In this document: piece by piece, positions 1-6,861 of the stretch
Numbering within the stretch: position 1 is the first letter of the stretch
Layout: each line of letters opens with the position of its first letter
Source of the DNA: CAYJAD01 sp964370305
Lineage (GTDB): Bacteria > Desulfobacterota > Desulfovibrionia > Desulfovibrionales > Desulfovibrionaceae
Assembly: GCA_964370305.1 (NCBI GenBank)
Contig: CAYJIU010000073.1
Coordinates: 1-10,350, forward strand
Direction: 5' to 3'
Length of the DNA stretch: 10,350 nucleotides
Notes under the pieces: model-generated
Databases searched by the model: none
What the model was told of the DNA's origin: nothing
The model's input: the letters and a program-made list of their open reading frames with translations, nothing else
Program-made: the position numbers and the translations under genes

Positions 1-48
1 CTTCCTTTTGCTTTTCTGACAGTATCATAAACTATTTTCAAGTAACAA
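1..48 (-). promoter_or_regulatory. Possible promoter and ribosome binding site of a leftward gene beyond the left edge
   Basis: On the minus strand there is a -35-like TTGTTA (43-48), a 16-bp gap and a -10-like GATACT (21-26). The purine stretch AAAAGGAAG follows at 9-1, right at the window edge. The purine stretch would be a good Shine-Dalgarno sequence, with a start codon just outside the window. The hexamers match consensus only partly (4 of 6 for the -10) and AT-rich DNA makes such matches easily, so this is a weak inference. Confidence 0.2.
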
Positions 49-89
49 TTGCGAGGAGACCCGAGGAACGAGGGGCGACGCGGCAATCC
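46..89. repeat. GC-rich short palindromic element (dispersed-repeat-like)
   Basis: This 44-bp stretch is about two-thirds G+C, between flanks that are strongly AT-rich. It is bounded by the inverted pentamers ATTGC (48-52) and GCAAT (83-87). Inside, the pentamer CGAGG occurs three times, at 52, 62 and 69. Its overall form, ATTGCGAGGAG...CGACG..GCAATCC, resembles small dispersed palindromic repeats found between genes in many bacterial genomes. That resemblance is from memory. It lies downstream of the leftward gene block but has no T-run on the minus strand, so it does not look like an ordinary intrinsic terminator. Confidence 0.5.
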
Positions 90-191
90 ATAAAATTTTA
101 ACCAAAAGACAAACAACTCAGAAAGTCGTAGCAATAACTTACTCAAACGTGAATAATATGACATCCTATTAGAAAGTCATGCTAAAGTTCA

Positions 192-1835
192 TTAAAAAAC
201 TGCCACTTGTCCATCGGTTCTAGGCTCTGTACCGCCTAAGTGAGAAGTATGCCCTTGGGTATCTTTATATTGCCAGATAATTTGCCCGCGTCCAAAGTCT
301 GTATCATCAATACCACCATAATGTATATCGTGACCTCTACGCTTGAGGGTATTTGCTAATGATGCTGGAAAGCCTGACTCCACATGCACAATGCGCCCTT
401 TTTTCCATCTAAAACGTGGCGCATCCAAGGCAGCTTGCGGGTTTAAATGCCTATCTATAATGTTATGCATGAGCATAATATGCCCTTGTGGCTGGATAAA
501 TCCACCCATCATCCCAAAAGGCCCCATGGGCTGTATGGACTTATTTTGTACATTTGGAGTAATAAATCCTGGAATAATAGTATGATATGGTAGCTTGTTA
601 GGAGCTACACAATTAACATGCTTAGGATTGGTGCTAAAGCAGGCCCCTCGATTTTGTAAGGCTATACCCGTGTTTGGCACCACCACACCAGAGCCGAAGC
701 CAGTGTAATTACTCTGAATATATGAAACCATATTGCCCTCAGAGTCAGCTGTGGCAAGATACACTGTGCCTCCCTTGGGTGGGGTTAGTGGGGTAGGGTT
801 AAGAGCCATTTTGCCTATTAATGCCGCCCGCATAGCACCAAAGTCTGCACTCAGTAGCTCATCCACTGTTGTTTGCATAGATTCTGGGTCTGAAATGTGG
901 GTAAGCCCGTCTATGAAAGCTAGTTTTGTGGCTTCAATAACTTTATGTATGGTTTCGGGGTTGTCAGTAGAAGATAAATCAAAATTACGTAAGATATTTA
1001 AGGCCATTAAGCAAATGATACCTTGCCCATTGGGGGGGAGTTCCCACACTTTATAACCACGATAATCTGTGCAAATGGGGTCAACCCAAGACGGGGCATA
1101 GTCCTGTAAATCTTCACCACGCAAAAAGCCGCCAGTTTTTTGCATAAATTTATCAATTTTTTGAGCTAAAGCACCTTGATAAAAGCTACGTGCCTTGCTT
1201 TGGGCTATCTCAGCTAAAGTCTTAGCTTGCTTTGGTAAACGCCAGATGGAACCCACATAAGGAGCATGGCCTTGAGGCGCAAAGGTTGAAAACCAAGGCT
1301 TTAGTGAATCATCCTTAGTTGTTTTATAGTAGGCTGCATATGTATTATAAGCATTTTGCCATAATTGGGCAGTGATGGGAGCAATGGGAAAGCCATTTTC
1401 AGCATAATTAATGGCGGGTGCAAGGCATTTTTTTAAGGATAATTTACCAAAACGCTCACTTAGCGCAACCCATGCCGCCGGTGCTCCGGGCACAGTTATG
1501 GGCAAAACACCTTGTTCAGGCATGGTTTTATGCCCGCACTTATGCACGGTGTCTAAATTTAATAAGCTAGGGGCAGGGCCGCTGGCATTTAAACCATATA
1601 ATTGGCCATTTACCCAAACTTGTGCAAAGGCATCCCCACCAATGCCGTTAGATGTGGGCTCAACCACAGTAAGACACGCGGCCGTGGCAATGGCTGCATC
1701 AATGGCATTGCCGCCGCTGCGTAAAATGTGCAAGCCAGCTTGGGCTGCAAGCGGTTGTGATGTTGCCACCATATTTGCACCAAAGACCACATTACGCTTT
1801 GAAGCATATGGGTAGTAATACGGGTCGTACTGCAT
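192..1835 (-). CDS. ggt: Gamma-glutamyltranspeptidase-family Ntn hydrolase, probably cytoplasmic
   Basis: This 547-residue protein is full length for the gamma-glutamyltransferase family, whose members cleave gamma-glutamyl amide bonds (for example glutathione) after self-processing. The large-subunit start is clear at residues 35-66 (GLHILRSGGNAIDAAIA, then the VEPTSNGIGGDAF region). The small subunit should begin at Thr357 in KGG-TVYLATAD, the self-cleaved N-terminal nucleophile, followed by GNMVS and the TGFGSGVVV loop. PYHTIIPGF (416-424), GPFGMMGG (438-445) and the C-terminal GGTEPRTDG (534-542) also fit the family. There is no signal peptide, unlike the periplasmic enterobacterial enzyme, so it probably acts in the cytoplasm. 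Where typical enzymes have an Arg before the EKAP/EMAP motif, this protein reads GLNASGPAP (81-89), as in the YwrD/acylase-like branch, so the substrate is uncertain. It is the last gene of the block. Its ATG follows the recN stop by 2 bp, with GGAGAGG inside recN as the ribosome binding site. Confidence 0.88.
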   Translation of the reverse strand: MQYDPYYYPYASKRNVVFGANMVATSQPLAAQAGLHILRSGGNAIDAAIATAACLTVVEPTSNGIGGDAFAQVWVNGQLYGLNASGPAPSLLNLDTVHKCGHKTMPEQGVLPITVPGAPAAWVALSERFGKLSLKKCLAPAINYAENGFPIAPITAQLWQNAYNTYAAYYKTTKDDSLKPWFSTFAPQGHAPYVGSIWRLPKQAKTLAEIAQSKARSFYQGALAQKIDKFMQKTGGFLRGEDLQDYAPSWVDPICTDYRGYKVWELPPNGQGIICLMALNILRNFDLSSTDNPETIHKVIEATKLAFIDGLTHISDPESMQTTVDELLSADFGAMRAALIGKMALNPTPLTPPKGGTVYLATADSEGNMVSYIQSNYTGFGSGVVVPNTGIALQNRGACFSTNPKHVNCVAPNKLPYHTIIPGFITPNVQNKSIQPMGPFGMMGGFIQPQGHIMLMHNIIDRHLNPQAALDAPRFRWKKGRIVHVESGFPASLANTLKRRGHDIHYGGIDDTDFGRGQIIWQYKDTQGHTSHLGGTEPRTDGQVAVF

Positions 1836-1837
1836 AT

Positions 1838-3394
1838 TTACACCTCTCCGCTCATGCGTTTGAGCTCTGCATCGCGCTGTGTTTGGCTAAGGGCTTGGCA
1901 GCTTGTAAATGTGCTACCTTCATGTTCTGACTTTGAAACATGAAAATGTTTTGTGGCGTGGTTTGCTAGCTGGGGCCAATGGGTAATGAGTAACATTTGG
2001 CGTTGCTTTGCTAATATTTGCAATCGTTCTGCCACCTTATGCAAAGTCATACCTCCAATACCTGCATCAACTTCATCAAAAATATAAGTAGCATGCTCAT
2101 GGGCTGTTTGTATGCTCACAAGGGCAAGTAAAAAGCGCGAAAGTTCACCACCGGATGCAATTTTATCCAGTGGTTGCGGTGCTTGCCCCGGATTTGGTGC
2201 CCACAAAATGCGTGCCTTTTCATCCTCAACACCATCCCAAAGTGTTGTGGGGACGAAGTCAACAATTACCCGCACGTCGTTTGAAAAACCAAGGCCAGCC
2301 AGAGCTTGCTCTAGTTCTAAACTAAAGGTTTTAGCAGTGTTTCGGCGTAATGGTATGAGTTCATCAAGTATCGCTTTAAGTTTATCTATTAAATCCTGCT
2401 CTTCACGCTTTAAACGGGTAAGATCAAGAACACACGAGTCAAGAAATGATATATTTTCAGCTATTTCTGCGCGTAATTTAAGTATTTCATTGAGAGGGCG
2501 GCGTAATTTTCTTTTAAGCTGAGCTAAGGTATAGAGGCGGGATTCTAATGTATCCATATCAATATCAGATATTTGCGGAGATTTGCGTAGTCGTGTTTCC
2601 ATATGCGGCAATAGTTCACGCAATGCTGAAATGGTCGATAAGTCCTCGGTGAAACTTGCATCAAATTCACATAAAATTTCTATCTGACGTTCAAAATCAC
2701 TTAAAGTATTGAATAAACCAGGGTTATCATCGCCATGTAAAATTGTTAATGTTTTTTCAAATTGACTGGCTTTATCTGAAGTTAGTTTAGCTTCAGAGCG
2801 TATGGCCTCGAGTTTTTCTTCTTCATCAACTTCTGGTGCAACTTTATCAATTTCAGCTTGTTGCATTTCTAAAAGGTCGCGTCTTTCGGCAAGGGTATTG
2901 TACTTATTTTGCATGACTTCACGCTCTGCACAAAGTTTTTGTAAAGCATGCAATAATGTATCGCGTTGTTCAAAAAGTTTTTTGTCGGGTAGAGCATTAT
3001 CAATAAGTGCGGACTGATAGCTTGATTGTAAAAGTTTTTGTTGCCCGTGCTGGCTGGTATGTACAATCAGGCTTGGGCGTAGGGTACGCACTGCATCTTG
3101 AGAACTTAAAGCATCATTAATGTAAAGCCTGCTACGACCAGATTCTGCCATAAGTTCGCGACGCAAAAAAAACTCTTCATTATTATGGATAAATATGGCT
3201 TCTACTTGGGCTTTTTCATAACCTTGGCGCACCATATCCGCAGACATTTTTTCACCCAATAGGAAGTTAATGGCCTTTAAGATAAAACTTTTGCCAGCAC
3301 CAGTTTCACCAGTTAGCACATTTATACCTGAATCAAATTCAAGCTCCATATTCTCAATGAGGGCAAGCCCTTGTATTCTTAAAAATTCAAGCAT
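1838..3394 (-). CDS. recN: DNA repair protein RecN (SMC-like ATPase)
   Basis: RecN is a cytoplasmic SMC-like ATPase that acts in double-strand-break repair and helps sister chromatids or broken ends stay together. This 518-residue protein is a little shorter than the usual 550 or so. It shows the Walker A motif GETGAGKS (29-36) and the RecN hallmark HTSQHGQQKLL (112-122). A long helical, coiled-coil-like middle (about 135-365) follows, rich in Glu, Lys and Leu. It then shows the ABC signature ASGGELS (413-419), the Walker B region YIFDEVDAGIGG (437-448) and the H-loop ITH (470-472). All ATPase elements are intact. The start ATG lies 9 bp after the stop of the upstream permease gene, with only a weak GTGGG as ribosome binding site, which suggests translational coupling. 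RecN is often SOS-induced, but I see no recognisable LexA box next to it. Its expression probably depends on the promoter upstream of the rdgC-like gene. Confidence 0.95.
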   Translation of the reverse strand: MLEFLRIQGLALIENMELEFDSGINVLTGETGAGKSFILKAINFLLGEKMSADMVRQGYEKAQVEAIFIHNNEEFFLRRELMAESGRSRLYINDALSSQDAVRTLRPSLIVHTSQHGQQKLLQSSYQSALIDNALPDKKLFEQRDTLLHALQKLCAEREVMQNKYNTLAERRDLLEMQQAEIDKVAPEVDEEEKLEAIRSEAKLTSDKASQFEKTLTILHGDDNPGLFNTLSDFERQIEILCEFDASFTEDLSTISALRELLPHMETRLRKSPQISDIDMDTLESRLYTLAQLKRKLRRPLNEILKLRAEIAENISFLDSCVLDLTRLKREEQDLIDKLKAILDELIPLRRNTAKTFSLELEQALAGLGFSNDVRVIVDFVPTTLWDGVEDEKARILWAPNPGQAPQPLDKIASGGELSRFLLALVSIQTAHEHATYIFDEVDAGIGGMTLHKVAERLQILAKQRQMLLITHWPQLANHATKHFHVSKSEHEGSTFTSCQALSQTQRDAELKRMSGEV

Positions 3395-3403
3395 GATAAC
3401 CCA

Positions 3404-4246
3404 CTATCGTCTAAGCCTTGGATCTAAAATATCTCGTAAGCTTTCACCAAGTAAATTGTAACCTAAAACCGTAAATAAAATGGCAAGCCCAGGATATAAT
3501 GACATCCAAGGAGCTATTTCTAATACATTTTTACCTTCAAGTAGCATATTTCCCCAGCTAGGTATGGGCGGTTGAACCCCAAGGCCCAAAAAACTTAAAG
3601 ATGATTCAATAAGTATGGCTCCGGCTATACCTAATGTCGCCGAGACAAGCACCGGACTTAAAGCATTAGGTAAAATATGTACACTTAATATACGCTTACT
3701 GCTGGCACCGCAAAGCTTAGCCGCAGCAACAAAATCACGCTCGCGCAGGGTTAAGGTTTCTGCCCGTACTAGTCGTGCAACTCCCATCCATGAGGTAAAG
3801 CCAATAACTATCATGATATTAGTTAAATTGGGCTCCAAAAAAGCAATAATGGCCAAAATAAGAAAAAATGACGGAAAGCAAAGCATAATATCCACACCGC
3901 GCATGACCATTTCATCCACCAAACCGCCAAAATAACCAGCAATAAGCCCAAGCACCAAGCCAATACTAATGGATATGCCAACAGCTACAAAACCCACCCA
4001 AAGTGAAATACGCCCGCCATATAACAAGCGCGATAACACATCACGTCCTAATTGATCGGTGCCTAGGGGAAAGGCTTCACAAGGAGGTAGTAAAATGGCG
4101 TCAAGGTGTAGGGCAGTGGGGTCATATGGTGCAAGCCATGGGGCAAGAATAGCCGCTAAAGACATAAGGGCAACTAAACCAAAACCCAAAAAAAACATCA
4201 TGTGTTTCTTTAGCTTTCGCCCTAAAAATCTTTTATTATCAGACAT
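3404..4246 (-). CDS. ABC transporter permease, OppC/DppC type (peptide/nickel family)
   Basis: This 280-residue inner-membrane protein is one of the two permeases of a peptide/nickel-family importer. After an N-terminal transmembrane segment (about 17-38) comes the OppC/DppC signature PLGTDQLGRDVLSRLLYGGR (60-79). Further membrane segments lie at about 82-107, 120-138, 141-160, 198-222 and 245-268. The cytoplasmic EAA loop that docks onto the ATPase is AAAKLCGASSKRILSVHILP (174-193), and the protein ends with the typical LRDILDPRLR. Six segments and the length are normal for the family. Its ATG is 2 bp after the stop of the OppB-type gene, with AAAGGAA inside that gene as ribosome binding site. 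The sequence alone cannot separate oligopeptide, dipeptide, glutathione or nickel transport. Neither the ATPases nor a binding protein follow; recN does. Confidence 0.93.
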   Translation of the reverse strand: MSDNKRFLGRKLKKHMMFFLGFGLVALMSLAAILAPWLAPYDPTALHLDAILLPPCEAFPLGTDQLGRDVLSRLLYGGRISLWVGFVAVGISISIGLVLGLIAGYFGGLVDEMVMRGVDIMLCFPSFFLILAIIAFLEPNLTNIMIVIGFTSWMGVARLVRAETLTLRERDFVAAAKLCGASSKRILSVHILPNALSPVLVSATLGIAGAILIESSLSFLGLGVQPPIPSWGNMLLEGKNVLEIAPWMSLYPGLAILFTVLGYNLLGESLRDILDPRLRR

Positions 4247-4248
4247 TA

Positions 4249-5277
4249 TTAAAATTCCTTTGCAGTGCGGATGCGCGGGTCAGCAAGACCATAAGCAATA
4301 TCCGCAAGCACATTGCCAAGTAGGGTGAGTATGGCACCTAAGACCAAATTACCCATAATCATTGTATAATCACGGGCCATGACCGCACTATAGAAAAGTT
4401 GCCCAAGTCCGGGTAAACCAAAAATAGATTCAATAATTACGCTACCTCCAATAAGGCCGGGGATAGAAAGGCCAAGCAAGGTGATTACCGGCAAAAGCGC
4501 ATTGCGCAAAGCATGGTGAAAAATTATTTTATTGGTGGGTAAACCCTTAGCTCTTGCTGCTAAAATATAGTCTTGCCGCAAAACTTCAAGCATGGATGAA
4601 CGAGTAAAACGAGACATACCCGCAATTCCGCCTATTGTATATACGGTTATGGGCAAAATTAAATGTGATATTGTGTCCCATAACTTGGCAAGAGGGGAGA
4701 GCTGTTCATAATTTAAGGACGTGAGGCCGGATATGGGTAACAATGTATTTTCTATGCCAAAAAACAACATCAACAATAGAGCAAGCCAAAATCCAGGCAT
4801 GGCAAAAGCTAAAAAGACCAAGATGGTGATGCTTTTATCAAGCCAAGAGTTTTGCTTCCAAGCTGATAAAACACCAATGGGAATGGCTATACTTAAAGTT
4901 AAAATTAAAGCAATAATATTCATGCCCACGGTTAAGGGTAAACGCTCCATTATTTTATCTATAACTGGCCTTGAGTCTGAAGACATGGAGTTGCCAAAAT
5001 CAAGGTGTGCAAGCCTCCATAGCCAATTAGCATACTGCTCATAAAGTGGTTTATCAAGTCCATAGAGGGCTTCTAGGCGTTGTCTTGCTGCTTCACCGGC
5101 TAGTGGGTTTAAGGTTGTTTCCATGTCGGTGGGGGAGCCTGGGGCTAAATGAATAACCGCAAAGCTGATTACAGTAATACCCCAAAATACTAGCAACATC
5201 CACAAAAACTTGCGTATAATCCGCAACATTAATATGGAAAATTGTTTTTGTTTTGATGCTTGGTTAGATGAGGGCAT
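4249..5277 (-). CDS. ABC transporter permease, OppB/DppB type (peptide/nickel family)
   Basis: This 342-residue inner-membrane permease pairs with the OppC-type protein encoded next. Transmembrane segment 1 (about 24-44) ends in the family motif VIHLAPGSPTD. A periplasmic region follows with ALYGLDKPLYEQYANWL (70-86) and LDFGNSM. Five more segments lie at about 117-138, 150-174, 203-220, 264-285 and 305-328. The EAA loop is AARAKGLPTNKIIFHHALRN (240-259), and it is followed by IIESIFGLPGLGQLF and ARDYTMIMG. It is complete at normal length. The start at 5277 has a weak GGAAAA upstream and leaves a 16-residue polar N-terminus. An internal Met17 would sit closer to the first membrane helix but has no ribosome binding site. 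The gene begins 14 bp after the stop of the RdgC C-terminal-like gene. Substrate is unknown; peptides are the commonest for the family. Confidence 0.93.
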   Translation of the reverse strand: MPSSNQASKQKQFSILMLRIIRKFLWMLLVFWGITVISFAVIHLAPGSPTDMETTLNPLAGEAARQRLEALYGLDKPLYEQYANWLWRLAHLDFGNSMSSDSRPVIDKIMERLPLTVGMNIIALILTLSIAIPIGVLSAWKQNSWLDKSITILVFLAFAMPGFWLALLLMLFFGIENTLLPISGLTSLNYEQLSPLAKLWDTISHLILPITVYTIGGIAGMSRFTRSSMLEVLRQDYILAARAKGLPTNKIIFHHALRNALLPVITLLGLSIPGLIGGSVIIESIFGLPGLGQLFYSAVMARDYTMIMGNLVLGAILTLLGNVLADIAYGLADPRIRTAKEF

Positions 5278-5291
5278 GGTACAGTTTTCCG

Positions 5292-5816
5292 TTAGTTATT
5301 TGCGCTCATCCAACTGCGTACACTTTGTACTTCTGCTAACCATGCACTTGATAGGCGCAACTGTAAAAACTGAGCGTATAGGGCGTCAAGTAATCCAAGG
5401 CATAGCTCCATAAGGTATATTTTTTCTAGTAAAAAAGCGTCTGGGTCGTCATCCTCGGCTTCTTTTTCAATTTTTGGAGTACGCAGGCTATTGCAAGATA
5501 AATCCTCAGCTCTTAATGATATTTGCCAATCAAGGTCGTTTTGCTCAAAACGCACGATGGCTCTGGTTACTTTTTTGCCAGTCATAAGCCCAAGGCGGGC
5601 TTCACGCAAAGGGGAGAGCGAACCAGAAACAGAGGCTGTTTCTAGATTTTCACCTTCACCGCCTTGCACAACAATGCGTTGTTCCATGGAAACGGCAAAA
5701 GGTACACCTTTTTTGTCCGTAAAATCCTTGGGTGCTGTATCACTTTTATACCAAAGCCAAGTTAAAAACTCTTGGCCTAAAATAATATCTGTACCTTCTC
5801 CAAGATATGTATTCAT
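5292..5816 (-). CDS. RdgC C-terminal-half-like protein (second half of a split RdgC)
   Basis: This 174-residue protein has no membrane segment or signal peptide. I align it by eye to the C-terminal half of E. coli RdgC, a ring-shaped dimer that binds double-stranded DNA and restrains RecA. LGQEFLTWLWYKS (13-25) matches the LTEWVRSG region. RLGLMTGKKVTRAIVRF (74-90) matches EAGKVVTKLALDW. The following strand WQISLRAEDL is then matched, as is the acidic stretch EKEAEDDDPDAF (117-128). The closing amphipathic helix LCLGLLDALYAQFL (138-151) matches the ELAALIQNLIEGL end. The start is supported by GGAG five bases upstream. It begins 2 bp after the stop of the N-terminal-like gene, in a different frame, so this is a real two-gene arrangement. 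The alignment is distant, and an unrelated small DNA-maintenance protein remains possible. Confidence 0.62.
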   Translation of the reverse strand: MNTYLGEGTDIILGQEFLTWLWYKSDTAPKDFTDKKGVPFAVSMEQRIVVQGGEGENLETASVSGSLSPLREARLGLMTGKKVTRAIVRFEQNDLDWQISLRAEDLSCNSLRTPKIEKEAEDDDPDAFLLEKIYLMELCLGLLDALYAQFLQLRLSSAWLAEVQSVRSWMSANN

Positions 5817-5818
5817 AT

Positions 5819-6439
5819 TTACTCCGCAGAAAATTGTGTGGGTTCAAGACGATCAAGGTGCGTTAGCTGGGCTTCATCCAAGATTGTCATGGCAAGGTTG
5901 TACGGTATCATTTGTTCAAGGTGTAAATCAAAAGTTTGTGTAAAATATTCTGTAAATATATCAATCATTTTACCTTGAGTTGAAGCAAACCATACACTAT
6001 TTGTGTCCGTTGCCCATAGCACATTAAATTCTGCCGGAACCGGTAGAAAACGACTTCGTAAACGCAAAATTACCTGTTCCTTAAGTTCTTTTTTGCGTTC
6101 ACGGCTGATAAACTTTTTATTTTGTTCACTAAGGCTTTGTTTTTCATCTTTAAGAGCTAGGGCAAAATATTTTTTTATAACTCCAGCTGGAATTCTACGC
6201 GTATCTAAACGCAAAGAAAATATTAGATATGAACCTTTTTGGGGTGGGGCAGTTTGCCATTGCATATCAAGCATATCCTCAAAGCAAGTCCAGCCAAAGG
6301 CGCGCTCAACGGGGATGTCATCAATATCTTGAAAGGCAAATTGCTTGAGCTTATCCGGTATTTGTGCCCATAAATCCTCTGGAACATCATCAATAATACG
6401 AAAACGAGTAAAACTACATGACGCGCTTAAAAATCCCAT
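5819..6439 (-). CDS. rdgC: RdgC N-terminal-half-like protein (recombination-associated, split form)
   Basis: This 206-residue cytoplasmic protein resembles the N-terminal half of RdgC. MGFLSASCSFTRFRI gives the first strand. GWTCFED (49-55) and the YLIFSLRLDTRRIP strand (71-84) fit the core. A long charged helix follows (about 88-128: VIKKYFALALKDEK, then SRERKKELKEQV), matching the E. coli VIKQ...KKTEKDSLKDEV helix. Next come LPVPAEFNVLWATDTNSVWF (132-151), equivalent to the SQTMMWIDTVNGLIMV strands, and LDEAQL near the end. E. coli RdgC is about 303 residues in one chain; here the chain ends at 206 and the rest is encoded by the next gene. It is the first gene of the block. The start has a strong AAGGAG (6445-6450) five bases upstream, and a promoter and inverted repeat sit just before it. 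Confidence 0.75.
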   Translation of the reverse strand: MGFLSASCSFTRFRIIDDVPEDLWAQIPDKLKQFAFQDIDDIPVERAFGWTCFEDMLDMQWQTAPPQKGSYLIFSLRLDTRRIPAGVIKKYFALALKDEKQSLSEQNKKFISRERKKELKEQVILRLRSRFLPVPAEFNVLWATDTNSVWFASTQGKMIDIFTEYFTQTFDLHLEQMIPYNLAMTILDEAQLTHLDRLEPTQFSAE

Positions 6440-6444
6440 GAAAA

Positions 6445-6468
6445 CTCCTTTATGGCATTTTTGCCATA
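6445..6468 (-). promoter_or_regulatory. Inverted repeat abutting the ribosome binding site of the rdgC-like gene
   Basis: A perfect 7-bp inverted repeat, TATGGCA (6451-6457) and TGCCATA (6462-6468), surrounds TTTT. It directly precedes the AAGGAG ribosome binding site (6445-6450) of the leftward gene. With transcription expected to start near 6471, it would lie at about +3 to +20. It could act as a small mRNA hairpin next to the ribosome binding site or as a repressor operator. The core hexamer recurs in the promoter's -35 region (ATGGCA, 6500-6505), which favours protein binding slightly. No T-run suggests termination. Confidence 0.45.
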
Positions 6469-6477
6469 TGAATTATG

Positions 6478-6506
6478 CTTATACTTTGTGCTGGCTTTCA
6501 TGGCAA
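6478..6506 (-). promoter_or_regulatory. Sigma70-like promoter of the leftward rdgC-to-ggt block
   Basis: On the minus strand, TTGCCA (6501-6506, 5 of 6 to TTGACA) is followed by exactly 17 bp and then TATAAG (6478-6483, 5 of 6 to TATAAT). Transcription would start near 6471, giving a leader of about 32 bases before the ATG at 6439. This is the best promoter match in the intergenic region. It is well placed to drive all six leftward genes, because no gap inside the block exceeds 14 bp. Confidence 0.55.
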
Positions 6507-6614
6507 GCATGCATCAAGGGGTATTTTAAAAAAGACGTAAGAGTGTCACATGAAAGAATTAAAACACAATGATAAGAGGGCAGTTTTTGAAAATTTATGG
6601 TTATTATTCTTATA

Positions 6615-6632
6615 TCATAATGTCTCATAATG
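6615..6632. repeat. Pair of 8-bp direct repeats, 10 bp apart
   Basis: TCATAATG occurs at 6615-6622 and again at 6625-6632, one helical turn apart. The near-copy AATTATG follows at 6635-6641. Spacing of one DNA turn is typical of sites bound by tandem regulator subunits. The sequence is AT-only apart from two bases per copy, so chance is possible. It sits about 110 bp upstream of the -35 of the leftward promoter and about 290 bp from rluB. Confidence 0.35.
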
Positions 6633-6861
6633 GTAATTATGTAAACTTTATTAATGTCGTTTTATAAATATATTAGCATGTTACAAATTAGAGGTTTACA
6701 GCATGCCCATGGTTATGTTTTTAAGCTCACCATTTTAAACAACTTTATGTTTGATTCATCAAGCTAAAATATGCATAAATGATTTCTTTTGTTTTTTTAC
6801 ATTGCATATTACTATGCCCAGTGGCAAATGTGCACGAAGCAAAAAAATAGCAATGGTTTTT

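Noticed and set aside
158..180. ATGAC/GTCAT hairpin as terminator of the leftward block
   Set aside because: The stem is only five base pairs with a 13-base loop and no T-run on the minus strand.
120..180. Direct repeat AGAAAGTC at 120-127 and 171-178, as a possible insertion footprint
   Set aside because: It is only eight bases, in AT-rich spacer, with no element between the copies that looks mobile.
343..1815. Several plus-strand open frames across the ggt-like gene
   Set aside because: They are antisense to a complete, motif-rich family member, have unusual compositions and no ribosome binding sites.
5817..5821. Sequencing error or frameshift breaking a single rdgC gene
   Set aside because: The second gene has its own ATG and GGAG ribosome binding site. 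The same stop-2 bp-ATG junction is seen at other genes in the block, which argues for a genuine gene boundary.
6550..6630. 26-codon reading frame (MKELKHNDKRAVF...) on the plus strand
   Set aside because: It has only a weak upstream AAGAG, no recognisable similarity, and its end overlaps the direct repeats. It cannot be told from chance in this region.
6703..6738. 11-codon frame MPMVMFLSSPF preceded by GAGG at good spacing, a possible leader peptide
   Set aside because: It is too short, has no regulatory codon run, and no attenuator hairpins lie between it and rluB.
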